Position numbers and translations under genes: made by a program. The notes beneath the pieces are model-generated. The model searched no databases. It was given only the letters and a program-made list of their open reading frames with translations, and was not told the origin of the DNA. Positions 8,117 to 16,520 of a DNA stretch of 59,745 nucleotides are shown piece after piece; position 1 is the stretch's first letter, and each line of letters begins with the position of its first letter. The DNA is from Alphaproteobacteria bacterium (GTDB lineage Bacteria > Pseudomonadota > Alphaproteobacteria > Paracaedibacterales > VGCI01): the NCBI GenBank assembly GCA_019746225.1, contig JAIESE010000017.1, forward strand, positions 1 through 59,745, read 5' to 3'.

Positions 8117-9910
8117 ATGTCTGATTTGCCTCTCTTATCTGTAATAACTTTTCTCCCTTTGGTCGGTAGTTTCTTTATATTGGTGATGAAAGGGGAGGAG
8201 GCGACCATCGCGAGTAATGCGCGCAATGTGGCTTTATGGATCTCCTTTTTGACTTTTGCACTCTCTCTTGTCCTTTGGTTTAACTTTGAGGTTGACCATC
8301 TCTCCTATCAATTTGTTGAAAATACGCGTTGGGTTAGGGACTTGGGCATCCGCTATCATTTAGGGATTGATGGAATTTCCCTATTCTTTATCCTGCTCAC
8401 CACATTTTTAACGCCCTTATGCATCTTGTCGAGCTGGGAGTCTGTTCAGGTTCGCGTTCGAGAATATATGATGGCTTTTTTGTTATTAGAAACCTTTTTG
8501 ATCGGGATGTTTAGCGCTCTCGACCTGATATTATTCTATGTGTTTTTTGAAGGCGTTTTAATCCCTATGTTCCTCATCATTGGCATTTGGGGAGGAGAGC
8601 GTCGGATTTACTCTTGTTTCAAGTTTTTCCTTTATACCTTTTTGGGATCCATCTTGATGCTGGTTGCGATTCTTTCCATTTACTTCATAACGGGAAGCAC
8701 AGATCTCCCCGTTTTGTTAGATTTCAATTTCCCCTTGTTGACCCAGAAATGGTTGTGGTTGGCGTTTTTTGCATCCTTCGCTGTTAAGGTTCCCATGTGG
8801 CCTGTTCATACGTGGCTGCCGGATGCGCATGTGGAGGCACCAACGGCTGGGTCAGTTATTTTGGCGGGGATCCTTCTGAAAATGGGGGCCTATGGATTTT
8901 TACGTTTTTCTATTCCCTTATTCCCAGGTGCGACGATATATTTCACACCCATGATGATGACTTTAAGTATCATCGCGATCATCTATGCCTCTCTTGTGGC
9001 TTTGGTTCAAACGGATATGAAGAAACTCATTGCCTATTCTTCGGTCGCTCATATGGGGTTTGTCACCCTGGGGATCTTTACCATCACCAACCAAGGAATG
9101 AGTGGGGCTGTGATGCAGATGCTGAGCCATGGCATTGTGGCTTCTGCTTTGTTTTTGTGTGTGGGAATTATTTATGATCGCCTTCACACACGGGATATTG
9201 AGCGTTATGGTGGGTTGGTTGCGCGCATGCCTTTGTATGCATTGTTTTTCATGATCTTTACTTTTGCTGCTGTTGGGTTGCCGGGCACAAGTGGATTTGT
9301 AGGAGAGTTTTTGGTCATCCTTGGCGCTTTCCAGACGAATACGTGGGTAGCAACATTTGCAGTCTCAGGGATGGTTTTGGGGGCAACTTATGCCTTGTGG
9401 CTCTATCGCCGGGTGATTTTTGGAAAATTAGTACATGCCGATTTAAAAGCGATTTTGGATCTCAATTTGAGAGAAGCCACGATTTTGGGGTCACTGGCAG
9501 GCCTTGTGTTGTGGTTGGGAATTTACCCCCAACCATTTTTGAATATCATTAATCCAGCGGTGAATGAGCTCATAGAAAACCACAAAAACTGGGTGAGGGA
9601 TGAGACAATCGTTGCCCTTCGTGAGGGAGTGAAAGAGGATGCATCTGACATTCTTGCTGACAGGTCTCAAACCGGGATTGATTCTTTGGGGGTGATCCCA
9701 GCAAAGGCCTTTGGAGATTACAAAAATTCAAGATTTTTTCAGCGTCATTGCGAGCCTCCCGTACGACCCGAAGGGGTAGGGGGTGCGCGGCAATCCAACG
9801 GCAACAGGAATGAGGTAGAAACAAAGTATTTATTAGATGATGCTGTATATAACTTGTCTTTGGCCCCTGGGTTGCTTTGTCGTTCGCCTTCGCCGAAAGC
9901 TGCGGCTTAA
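8117..9910 (+). CDS. nuoM: NADH-quinone oxidoreductase subunit M with repeat-derived C-terminal tail
   Basis: The second antiporter-like proton-pumping subunit of complex I. Hallmarks are GIDGISLFFILL, FYVFFEGVLIPMFLIIG, PDAHVEAPTAGSVILAGILL and QTDMKKLIAYSSVAHMGF. At 597 residues it is about 90 longer than the E. coli protein (509). The excess lies after the last transmembrane helix. From base 9743 (residue 543) to the stop the coding sequence lies inside a 183-bp palindromic repeat, so the last 55 residues (beginning near RHCEPPVRPEGV) are encoded by the repeat. Residues about 495-542, linking the last helix to the repeat, are also unlike NuoM. The stop codon itself is in the repeat. The membrane core looks intact, so the subunit is probably functional. 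Confidence 0.95.
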   Translation: MSDLPLLSVITFLPLVGSFFILVMKGEEATIASNARNVALWISFLTFALSLVLWFNFEVDHLSYQFVENTRWVRDLGIRYHLGIDGISLFFILLTTFLTPLCILSSWESVQVRVREYMMAFLLLETFLIGMFSALDLILFYVFFEGVLIPMFLIIGIWGGERRIYSCFKFFLYTFLGSILMLVAILSIYFITGSTDLPVLLDFNFPLLTQKWLWLAFFASFAVKVPMWPVHTWLPDAHVEAPTAGSVILAGILLKMGAYGFLRFSIPLFPGATIYFTPMMMTLSIIAIIYASLVALVQTDMKKLIAYSSVAHMGFVTLGIFTITNQGMSGAVMQMLSHGIVASALFLCVGIIYDRLHTRDIERYGGLVARMPLYALFFMIFTFAAVGLPGTSGFVGEFLVILGAFQTNTWVATFAVSGMVLGATYALWLYRRVIFGKLVHADLKAILDLNLREATILGSLAGLVLWLGIYPQPFLNIINPAVNELIENHKNWVRDETIVALREGVKEDASDILADRSQTGIDSLGVIPAKAFGDYKNSRFFQRHCEPPVRPEGVGGARQSNGNRNEVETKYLLDDAVYNLSLAPGLLCRSPSPKAAA

Positions 9911-9925
9911 CGACTCGCAATGACG
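9743..9925. repeat. Palindromic repeat, copy A, inside the nuoM 3' end
   Basis: The ends are perfect 12-bp inverted repeats: CGTCATTGCGAG at 9743-9754 and CTCGCAATGACG at 9914-9925. Next inward comes an arm (to GGCAATCCA near 9790-9798 on the left) and on the right GGGTTGCTT, a degenerate inverted match to the same core. The interior is unique. Related copies occur at 17287-17422, 21928-21978 (partial), 54413-54520 and 58946-59096. No transposase gene is present, so this is a MITE-like or Rickettsia-palindromic-element-like sequence. It supplies the last 55 codons and the stop of nuoM. Confidence 0.85.
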
Positions 9926-9971
9926 ATGGAAAGGGATGAAGCATCACACTAACTAAAGTTTAGGAAAAACC

Positions 9972-11444
9972 ATGAACCTTGCCTTTGAAACATTAGATCT
10001 TAGCCTCATTTTCCCTGAACTGGTCCTTTTGGGATCAGCCTTTATTTTACTGATTATTGGGCTGTTTCGGGGAGAATATGCCTTCCACCGGGTTATGCTC
10101 ATTTCAAAAATTGCGTTGGCAGCTGTATTCATCATTGTTTGTGCAACACATCCCGCACGTGAAGTTGCTTTTCAAGGCGCATTTGTGAGTGATGCTTTTT
10201 CGATATTGATGAAAGCCCTTGTACTTGGTAGTGCTCTCATTGTGTTGATGGTCAGTCGCAAGTCCCTAGCCTCGGAAGATATTGCGCAGTATGAGTATCC
10301 AATTTTGGTTTTGCTTGCGGTCTTAGGAATGATGGTGATGATCTCAGCAAATGACTTGATCAGCCTATTCATTGGTCTAGAGTTGCAAAGTTTGAGTCTC
10401 TATGTCTTGACAGCCCTGCGCCGCGATAATGTAAAATCTTCAGAAGCGGGTATGAAGTATTTTGTTCTAGGAGCTTTGTCGACGGGCCTTTTGCTTTATG
10501 GTTGTTCTTTGATATATGGGTATACAGGAACGACGAATTTTGATGTGATCGCAGACATGCTAAAAGGAATGAAAAGTTTCCCTTTGCCTATGATGTTTGG
10601 GTTGGTTTTCTTAATGGCAGGGTTGATATTTAAGATTTCAGCCGTTCCCTTTCATATGTGGACACCTGATGTTTATGAAGGCTCGCCCACATCGATTACT
10701 ACTTTTCTCGCTTCAGCGCCTAAAGTTGCCGGATTTGCCCTGATCACACGTGTGTTCATCTCCCCTTTTATCAGCATTTTACCTCAATGGCAGATGATGC
10801 TTGCGGTTATTGCAATTGCTTCTATGGTTTTGGGGGCCTTTGCTGCCCTTAACCAACGCAATATCAAGCGCCTCTTGGCGTATAGTGCCATTGGAAATAT
10901 GGGATATGCATTAATTGGCATTGTTGTGGGGACGGAAGAAAGCGTGACAGCGAGCATTCTCTATATTTTCTTGTACTTGATTATGATTGTGGGTGTTTTT
11001 GCATGCCTTCTCAATATTACGCGTCGCAGTCAAGAAACGGATACCATTGAAGATTTGAAAGGTCTGGTCCGTTTCTACCCAGGGACGGCGTTCATCTTAA
11101 GCTTTTTGCTTTTTTCTATGGCAGGCATTCCGCCCCTGGCTGGGTTTTTAGGGAAGCTGTATATTTTTAAGGCAGCCGTGGCTGCCAACTTCTATATCCT
11201 CGCCATCATCGGTGTTTTGACCAGTGTGGTGGCGGCAGCTTATTATCTTTGGATTGTGAAAGCGATTATGATGGATGACCCGGACCTAGATCGATGGGCA
11301 GAACATTATCGCAGTTATAGAAGGGAGCCAGCCATGACCTTCGTATTGTTGGGAACTGTTGCGGGTCTCATTTGGGTATTTATCGTTCCAAGTCCTATCA
11401 TAAAGTTAGCCAATGATGCAGCTGCATCCTTGTTTGATTTTTAG
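9972..11444 (+). CDS. nuoN: NADH-quinone oxidoreductase subunit N
   Basis: A 490-residue polytopic subunit of complex I, third of the antiporter-like proton-pumping subunits. Diagnostic segments include FIGLELQSLSLYVLTAL, FKISAVPFHMWTPDVYEGSP and NIKRLLAYSAIGNMGYALIG, in the usual order and spacing. The length matches the family. The ATG is preceded by AGGA seven bases upstream. The gene lies 61 bases after nuoM; that gap contains the outer end of palindromic repeat copy A, so the repeat sits exactly at the nuoM/nuoN junction without breaking the operon direction. The biotin ligase gene follows directly. Confidence 0.96.
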   Translation: MNLAFETLDLSLIFPELVLLGSAFILLIIGLFRGEYAFHRVMLISKIALAAVFIIVCATHPAREVAFQGAFVSDAFSILMKALVLGSALIVLMVSRKSLASEDIAQYEYPILVLLAVLGMMVMISANDLISLFIGLELQSLSLYVLTALRRDNVKSSEAGMKYFVLGALSTGLLLYGCSLIYGYTGTTNFDVIADMLKGMKSFPLPMMFGLVFLMAGLIFKISAVPFHMWTPDVYEGSPTSITTFLASAPKVAGFALITRVFISPFISILPQWQMMLAVIAIASMVLGAFAALNQRNIKRLLAYSAIGNMGYALIGIVVGTEESVTASILYIFLYLIMIVGVFACLLNITRRSQETDTIEDLKGLVRFYPGTAFILSFLLFSMAGIPPLAGFLGKLYIFKAAVAANFYILAIIGVLTSVVAAAYYLWIVKAIMMDDPDLDRWAEHYRSYRREPAMTFVLLGTVAGLIWVFIVPSPIIKLANDAAASLFDF

Positions 11445-11454
11445 GGACTCACTG

Positions 11455-12180
11455 TTGCAAGAATTCATCCTCTATGATTACTCAGTTATTGGAAGCACCA
11501 ATGATGAAGCCAAATCCCTTTTGAGCCAAGGGGCTAGCGAAGGAACTGTTGTTCGGGCAGAATCTCAAACAGCGGGTCGTGGGCGTCGGGGTAGAAAATG
11601 GGTCTCTGAGCCTGGTAATTTATATTTTTCAGTAATTTTGTGTCCAAAGTGCCTATTAACAACAGCAAGTCAGCTTTCCTTTGTGATTGCCTTAGCTGTG
11701 GGCAAGGCAATTTTACCTTATCTGACCAATCCTGAAATATTAGCCTACAAATGGCCCAATGATTTGCTTCTTCAAAAAGAAAAAGTCGCTGGGATTTTAA
11801 TTGAAACAGAGTCGGCAGGCGGACAACTGGCCGAAGCATGTGTGATTGGTATAGGGCTAAATCTTATCTCGATCCCTGAACATCCGGCTTACCGTGTAAC
11901 AGCTTTAAAAAATCATACCAAAACAAACTTAAGTCGGGATATTTTGTTTTCTCAGCTCCTTGATCAAATCAAAAGTGTCTATCAGATTTGGCAGCGTGAT
12001 GGCTTTACCCCCATTCGTGAAGCTTGGATGGAACGTGCCTATGGCCTTGGGGAAAACTTGACCGTAAACCTTGGAAAAAATGACATCTGTGGCGAGTTCC
12101 TTGGGCTGAGCGATGAGGGGGCGTTCTTGCTGAAGGATAACAATGGGGTTGTTCACTGCCTCGTATCCGTAGAAATCTGA
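11455..12180 (+). CDS. birA: Biotin--[acetyl-CoA-carboxylase] ligase, monofunctional
   Basis: A 241-residue ligase that makes biotinyl-5'-AMP and transfers biotin to the lysine of biotin carboxyl carrier domains, such as that of the carboxylase at 22077-23993. Visible motifs are GSTNDEAK, the biotinyl-AMP loop GRGRRGRKW, KWPNDLL and KVAGILIE. There is no N-terminal winged helix, so it cannot act as the biotin-operon repressor that E. coli BirA is. I place the start at TTG 11455, which has AGGGA at the right distance and gives the normal N-terminus (LQEFILYDYSVIGSTN). An ATG at 11413 is open but overlaps nuoN by 32 bases and has no ribosome site. The nuoN-birA order is standard for Alphaproteobacteria. 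Confidence 0.92.
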   Translation: MQEFILYDYSVIGSTNDEAKSLLSQGASEGTVVRAESQTAGRGRRGRKWVSEPGNLYFSVILCPKCLLTTASQLSFVIALAVGKAILPYLTNPEILAYKWPNDLLLQKEKVAGILIETESAGGQLAEACVIGIGLNLISIPEHPAYRVTALKNHTKTNLSRDILFSQLLDQIKSVYQIWQRDGFTPIREAWMERAYGLGENLTVNLGKNDICGEFLGLSDEGAFLLKDNNGVVHCLVSVEI

Positions 12181-12297
12181 TGCAACATTCTTGCTAGTTG
12201 TTTGTTTCACCCACCACTTTAAATTCATCTCATAATCTATAGACTAGCGTAGTTTTGACGTATTGACCCCATATGAGGGTGTATGAACTATGGCTTG

Positions 12298-12325
12298 ATG
12301 CTTCTTATATTAGGTTTCGAAGCAT
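12298..12325. repeat. 7-bp stem-loop
   Basis: ATGCTTC at 12298-12304 pairs with GAAGCAT at 12319-12325 across a 14-base loop. It lies 12 bases before a much stronger inverted repeat, so the two could fold as consecutive hairpins in one transcript. Confidence 0.4.
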
Positions 12326-12337
12326 TGATAGAGTTGA

Positions 12338-12373
12338 GTAGATCAGCCCAGTCTGGTCCCCGGGCTGATCTAC
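12338..12373. repeat. 12-bp perfect inverted repeat, 12-base loop
   Basis: GTAGATCAGCCC at 12338-12349 is followed, after a 12-base loop, by its exact inverse GGGCTGATCTAC at 12362-12373. There is no T-run on either side, so it is not a canonical intrinsic terminator. It could be a Rho-assisted or processing hairpin for the nuoLMN-birA transcript, a structured RNA, or an operator for the downstream LuxR-type gene 300 bases away. Confidence 0.7.
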
Positions 12374-12672
12374 CCAGCTTATCATTTTCTGGAGTTTAAT
12401 TCCTTATTTCCCTTCTTTTGAGAATATCTCCCCATTCATTTGGTTTTTATGAAGTTTAAAGGTTTCATATTGCTCTTTAAGGCCGATCGTTGTATTTATA
12501 TATATAAAGTCCACCAGTTACTGGGAATAAAAATAGGACATCCATTTTGCATCGAATAATACTTTAGGTTGTTTTGATATAAAATTTATACATTAATCTT
12601 GTAAATTAAAATCAAATAACTACATATACTTGGAGATTGTTTTTGAGCATTATGCGAGAGGTTTTTTAAGCA

Positions 12673-13398
12673 ATGATTGATATTACAAAATATCCCTACT
12701 TCAACTACGATGAGACTATTGAGCGTCTTTTGGCTCCTATGAACAGTCAAGCTGATCTCAAATTCGTCAATTTTGATAGAATATTCACGGATCGTCGAAA
12801 ATTTCTGATTATCCCAAATAGCGATCAAGCCTTCGATAGTCAAGTCGATTACTATTCACTTGGTCAATATCAACACGGCTTTTTTGAAAGAAATCCCAAC
12901 CTGTACGAATCTGGATATCATATGTGGGACAGTCTCCCCTTTGATCCCAATGGGATTTTTGAGTTTGCGGAGAATTACCACAACCTGGCCCATGGCTTAA
13001 GTATCCTCAAGCAATATGATACCCATATTGATGTTTTCGGTTTTGCTACAACCCCCGGAAATAAGCAGATTAATAATTTTTACCTAAACAAGAAAGATCT
13101 TTTTGAAGATTTTGTTGGGAATTTCTACAATGAAATGGAGAACTCATTGAATGAGTTGTCTGAACATACATTTTACTGTCCAGAAAATTCGTCCTGCGCT
13201 TCGAATCCCTTAGAGAGGCTCTCAACACGTCAGCATGATTGCGCGGTCTTATTGGTAAATGGGTACTCAAGCAAGGAAATTGCGAGGCAACTCAGGATTT
13301 CCCCAAGAACAGTTGAGGGGTATATCTCCGTTTTGAAAGCCAAGTTGCAAGCTAAGAACCGTCTTCAACTCATCAGAAAGTTGCCTGCTCACTTTTGA
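12673..13398 (+). CDS. LuxR-type transcriptional regulator
   Basis: A 241-residue protein whose residues 183-236 form a clear LuxR/FixJ helix-turn-helix: LSTRQHDCAVLLVNGYSS, then KEIARQLRISPRTVEGYI. This domain binds DNA as a dimer. The first 170 residues are a sensor domain. Segments HMWDSLP (about 83-89), NLAHGLSIL (104-112) and DVFGFATT (120-127) fall where autoinducer-binding LuxR proteins have their W/D/P, G-L-S and G-V-x-S blocks, so a divergent acyl-homoserine-lactone-type sensor is plausible but unproven. No receiver domain is present. The ATG has GAGAGG about 11 bases upstream. It stands alone between birA and rnj. A LuxI-type synthase lies 24 kb downstream and could supply its ligand. 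Confidence 0.85.
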   Translation: MIDITKYPYFNYDETIERLLAPMNSQADLKFVNFDRIFTDRRKFLIIPNSDQAFDSQVDYYSLGQYQHGFFERNPNLYESGYHMWDSLPFDPNGIFEFAENYHNLAHGLSILKQYDTHIDVFGFATTPGNKQINNFYLNKKDLFEDFVGNFYNEMENSLNELSEHTFYCPENSSCASNPLERLSTRQHDCAVLLVNGYSSKEIARQLRISPRTVEGYISVLKAKLQAKNRLQLIRKLPAHF

Positions 13399-13462
13399 AC
13401 TGTATTTGACCAAGCCTAAAGCCATTATGGAGGATTTGGTCGTATAATCACTTGTAATCAGG

Positions 13463-13495
13463 CCTCTAACCGCTTATTTAAAGAGTAGAGGTTTT
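13463..13495 (+). terminator. Weak intrinsic terminator after the LuxR-type gene
   Basis: CCTCTA (13463-13468) pairs with TAGAGG (13486-13491), followed at once by TTTT. The stem is short and the loop long (17 bases), so it is a weak candidate. It lies 65 bases after the regulator's stop and 43 before rnj. Confidence 0.35.
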
Positions 13496-13537
13496 AAACT
13501 CTCAACATATCAACTTAATCTTAGGTAAAAAATTTAC

Positions 13538-15187
13538 GTGAAATATAAACCGACAAAAAACGATCTGTGGTTTCTCCCGCTTGGGGGATCTGGTGAGATC
13601 GGTATGAACCTGAACCTATATGGCCATGATGGCCAATGGTTGATGGTGGATTGCGGCATTACCTTTGGGGATCGCCTCGGCGTTGATGTTATTACGCCAG
13701 ACCCAGCTTTTATTGTGGAACGCAAAGATGCCCTTGTGGCCCTCATCATTACCCATGCCCATGAAGACCACGTAGGGGCTGTGCCTTATCTTTGGCCGCT
13801 TTTGCAGTGCCCTGTATATTGCACCCCCTTTACCGCTAGTATTTTACGCCAGAAATTGAAAGACAAGCCTTGGGGTAAGAAAGTGCCAATCATCGAAGTT
13901 CCTTTATCCGGAACCGTCCAGGTTGGGAAGTTCGCCGTCGAATTTATTACTCTAACACACTCCATCCCAGAGCCTAACGCTCTTGCGATTACAACACCTT
14001 TAGGGACAATCCTCCACACAGGCGATTGGAAAATCGACACGAATCCCCTTGTTGGGGAGGTGACGGATCATACACGCTTGTCCGAATTGGGTGACCAAGG
14101 CATTTTGGCCATGGTTTGCGATTCGACTAACGTTTTTACGGAAGGAACTTCTGGTTCCGAAGAAGGTGTGCGGGATGAGCTGACTGATTTGATTCGAAAG
14201 CACCCAGAAGGTCGTGTTGTGGTGGCTTGTTTTGCCTCTAATGTGGCCCGCTTGGAGACCGCTGCCGTGGCCGCTCGTGCCACCGGTCGTCAGCCGGTTT
14301 TGGTTGGACGTTCTCTCATTCGCATGGAAGAAGCCGCACGTCAGAATGGGTATTTGAAGGATATCCCCGCATTTCTCAATGAAGACACAGCAAAAGATTT
14401 GCCCCGCAATAAGGTTTTGCTGATTGCAACGGGCTCGCAAGGTGAACCCCGCTCTGCGTTGGCGCGCATTGCGTCAGACCAACACCCTGCCATTCAACTC
14501 GATCCTGAAGATACGGTGATTTTTTCTTCGCGTATGATTCCTGGGAATGAGCGCAGCATTAGTGCCTTGCAAAATCGCCTCGTTTTGAATGGCATCAAAG
14601 TGATTACGGCCCATGAAGAAGATATTCACGTCTCTGGTCATCCTGCGCGCGATGAATTGCGTCAAATGTATGAGTGGGTTCGCCCGCAAATTTTAATTCC
14701 TGTACACGGGGAGGCGCGCCATCTCCAAGCCCATGCAACATTGGGACTCGAGAGTGGCATTCCAAAAGCTGTGATCCCGGAAAATGGATCTTTGATTCAT
14801 CTCGCCCATGGGTTGCCCAAAATTATTGATCTGATTCCCACAGGTCGTTTTGGTTTGGATGGAAATCGCTTGGTGCCCATGACCAGCTTGTCCTTACGAG
14901 ACCGGTATCGCTTATCAGTTCAGGGCACGATTGTGGTTACGATTGCCTTAGATAAAAAGGGAAAGCCGGCACGCCCCATTCACCTCACCATGCTTGGTGT
15001 GGCGGAACCGGGGGAAGAAATGGATGAGGTATCCGAAGAGATTAACCAAGCCATTCGTAAAGTTTTAAATGAAAGCCAAAAAGATGAAGAAGCACGCGCA
15101 GAAGCTTTGCGCGTTATCATTCGTCGGACTGTTAACACCCGGCTAGGCAAGAAGCCCCTGACTGAAGTACACTTAATACAAGTTTAG
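13538..15187 (+). CDS. rnj: Ribonuclease J
   Basis: A 549-residue metallo-beta-lactamase / beta-CASP ribonuclease that matures and degrades RNA as a 5' exonuclease and endonuclease. The zinc-binding signature HAHEDH is at residues 73-78, preceded by DCG at 38-40. The second metal region is LHTGDWKID, and the beta-CASP motifs include ATGSQGEPRSAL and SGHP. The C-terminal RNase J domain ends in INQAIRKVLNE...RRTVNTRLGKKPL. The start is GTG; the only other nearby candidates would remove the first beta strand. mce follows after 22 bases. In Alphaproteobacteria rnj normally sits between birA and mce, and here a LuxR-type gene separates it from birA. Confidence 0.95.
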   Translation: MKYKPTKNDLWFLPLGGSGEIGMNLNLYGHDGQWLMVDCGITFGDRLGVDVITPDPAFIVERKDALVALIITHAHEDHVGAVPYLWPLLQCPVYCTPFTASILRQKLKDKPWGKKVPIIEVPLSGTVQVGKFAVEFITLTHSIPEPNALAITTPLGTILHTGDWKIDTNPLVGEVTDHTRLSELGDQGILAMVCDSTNVFTEGTSGSEEGVRDELTDLIRKHPEGRVVVACFASNVARLETAAVAARATGRQPVLVGRSLIRMEEAARQNGYLKDIPAFLNEDTAKDLPRNKVLLIATGSQGEPRSALARIASDQHPAIQLDPEDTVIFSSRMIPGNERSISALQNRLVLNGIKVITAHEEDIHVSGHPARDELRQMYEWVRPQILIPVHGEARHLQAHATLGLESGIPKAVIPENGSLIHLAHGLPKIIDLIPTGRFGLDGNRLVPMTSLSLRDRYRLSVQGTIVVTIALDKKGKPARPIHLTMLGVAEPGEEMDEVSEEINQAIRKVLNESQKDEEARAEALRVIIRRTVNTRLGKKPLTEVHLIQV

Positions 15188-15209
15188 GGTGTACTATGGA
15201 TAGCTCATC

Positions 15210-15614
15210 ATGCTCAACCGATTAAATCACGTGGCCATTGCCGTTCCTGACTTAAAGAAGGCGGCTGCGTTTTACCGAGATGTTTTGGGTGCAAAAGTAT
15301 CTGAACCTCAAGACGTGGCGGGGCATGGGGTGACATCGGTTTTTGTTGAGCTTTCCAATATAAAACTTGAACTTTTGACGCCACTGGGGGAAACATCTCC
15401 TATCGCCAAATACTTAGAGAAAAACCCACAAGGGGGTTTGCATCATTTGTGTTTTGAGGTACAAGATATTCACGCCTCAAAACGAGTTGTGGAAGGCGCT
15501 GGGGTGCGTGTTTTGAATCCGCCGAAACCCGGAGCCCATGGTGAGTCTGTCATTTTTATGCATCCAAAAGATACTTTTGGATGTTTGTTAGAGTTAGAAG
15601 AAGGACAATCGTAA
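15210..15614 (+). CDS. mce: Methylmalonyl-CoA epimerase
   Basis: A 134-residue vicinal-oxygen-chelate protein that interconverts (2S)- and (2R)-methylmalonyl-CoA between propionyl-CoA carboxylase and methylmalonyl-CoA mutase. Typical features are the N-terminal LNHVAIAVPDLKKAAAFYRD with a metal-ligand histidine, GGLHHLCFEV in the middle (second His), and the C-terminal FGCLLELEE with the metal-binding glutamate. The length is normal. Its stop overlaps the ATG of the next lipoprotein gene by one base. The carboxylase subunits occur at 22077-25931 in this window, but no mutase gene is seen here. Confidence 0.93.
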   Translation: MLNRLNHVAIAVPDLKKAAAFYRDVLGAKVSEPQDVAGHGVTSVFVELSNIKLELLTPLGETSPIAKYLEKNPQGGLHHLCFEVQDIHASKRVVEGAGVRVLNPPKPGAHGESVIFMHPKDTFGCLLELEEGQS

Positions 15615-15799
15615 TGTATCAATGTTTTGTGGTGATGATCGTTGGCTTGCTCCTTGGCGCCTGTGGCAAGAAAGGGCCCCTTGAGCAGTTGGAATCTAGT
15701 GAATACCCACGAACTTATCCAAAACCACCAAGCCCAGATACATTTCCTGTGAATAACCTATTGAAAAAACAAAATATAAAGGACTGTTGTAATGAGTAA
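15614..15799 (+). CDS. Small LptM/YifL-like lipoprotein
   Basis: A 61-residue lipoprotein. The leader MYQCFVVMIVGLLLGAC ends in a lipobox (LGAC), followed directly by GKKGPLE, the hallmark start of the LptM/YifL family of tiny outer-membrane lipoproteins linked to LptD assembly. The rest is proline-rich and probably disordered. The ATG at 15614 overlaps the mce stop (TAATG) and has AAGGA upstream. A longer open frame from 15581 would lie inside mce and spoil the signal peptide. The 3' end overlaps the next gene by 8 bases, so translation is coupled on both sides. Confidence 0.82.
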   Translation: MYQCFVVMIVGLLLGACGKKGPLEQLESSEYPRTYPKPPSPDTFPVNNLLKKQNIKDCCNE

Positions 15800-16520
15800 T
15801 AAGCCGCTGATTGCCGTAACATTAGATGCAGAATCTTCAGGTGGATATTCTAAGATGCCCTGGTATGCGTTGCGGCAGAATTATTGTGATGCAATATTAC
15901 GGGCAGGCGGTATTCCGTTTCCCGTTTCTCATCATACTGAATTGGCGGAAGATTACGTTCGCTTGGCCGATGGTTTCGTTTTCACTGGGGGCGATTTTGA
16001 TATCGATCCTCTCCTTTATGGGGTGAATGAACGGCACGAAAAAGTCACAACAAAGCTGGAGCGTACCGCCTTTGAATATCATCTGCTTCAACTTGCCCAC
16101 AACCAGGGAAAGCCCATATTAGGGATTTGTGGCGGTATGCAGCTATTGAATGTTGTTTTAGGAGGTACGCTCATTCAACATGTGCCTGATGAAGTTCCAA
16201 ATTGCTTAGCCCATGAACAGCCCAATCCCCGCACGGAGCCTGGTCACGATGTTGAGATTTATGGGGATACCTTACTGCACGTTCTTGTAAATTCAGTCAT
16301 GGTTGAGGGAAAAATTCCTGTCAATAGTGCCCACCATCAAGCCGTAAAAACCCTCGGGAAGGGTTTGTGCGTTAATTCAATCGCCTCCGATGGCGTTATT
16401 GAAGGGATTGAAGATCAAAAGCACCCTTTTTGCTTAGGCGTTCAATGGCATCCTGAATTTCATATTAGCGAAGCAGATCATAAAATCTTTGAAGGTTTTA
16501 TTCGGGCTGCAACTCGATGA
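15792..16520 (+). CDS. Gamma-glutamyl-gamma-aminobutyrate hydrolase family protein (peptidase C26)
   Basis: A 242-residue class-I glutamine-amidotransferase-fold hydrolase. The nucleophile elbow is GICGGMQLLN, with the catalytic Cys in an IxGICGG context, and the His-Glu pair is in QWHPEFH near the C-terminus. NSAHHQAV is the family's substrate-site segment. Members (PuuD type) cleave gamma-glutamyl bonds, for example gamma-Glu-GABA in putrescine breakdown; the substrate here is not defined because no other Puu gene is present. The start overlaps the lipoprotein stop by 8 bases and has AAAGGA upstream. The stop overlaps the ATG of rluB by four bases (ATGA). Confidence 0.9.
   Translation: MSNKPLIAVTLDAESSGGYSKMPWYALRQNYCDAILRAGGIPFPVSHHTELAEDYVRLADGFVFTGGDFDIDPLLYGVNERHEKVTTKLERTAFEYHLLQLAHNQGKPILGICGGMQLLNVVLGGTLIQHVPDEVPNCLAHEQPNPRTEPGHDVEIYGDTLLHVLVNSVMVEGKIPVNSAHHQAVKTLGKGLCVNSIASDGVIEGIEDQKHPFCLGVQWHPEFHISEADHKIFEGFIRAATR

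Larger units (their letters stand above)
12181..12672. other. Long AT-rich intergenic region with strong inverted repeats
   Basis: 492 bases with no plausible gene. It contains two successive stem-loops (12298-12325 and 12338-12373, listed separately), a short perfect palindrome CCAGTTACTGG at 12514-12524, and an AT-rich stretch just before the LuxR-type gene that probably holds its promoter. birA and rnj are usually adjacent in Alphaproteobacteria, so this gap and the following regulator look like an insertion at that junction. Confidence 0.5.

Noticed and set aside
12514..12524. Palindrome CCAGTTACTGG as a lux box
   Set aside because: Only 11 bases, unlike classical 20-bp lux boxes, and not repeated upstream of luxI.
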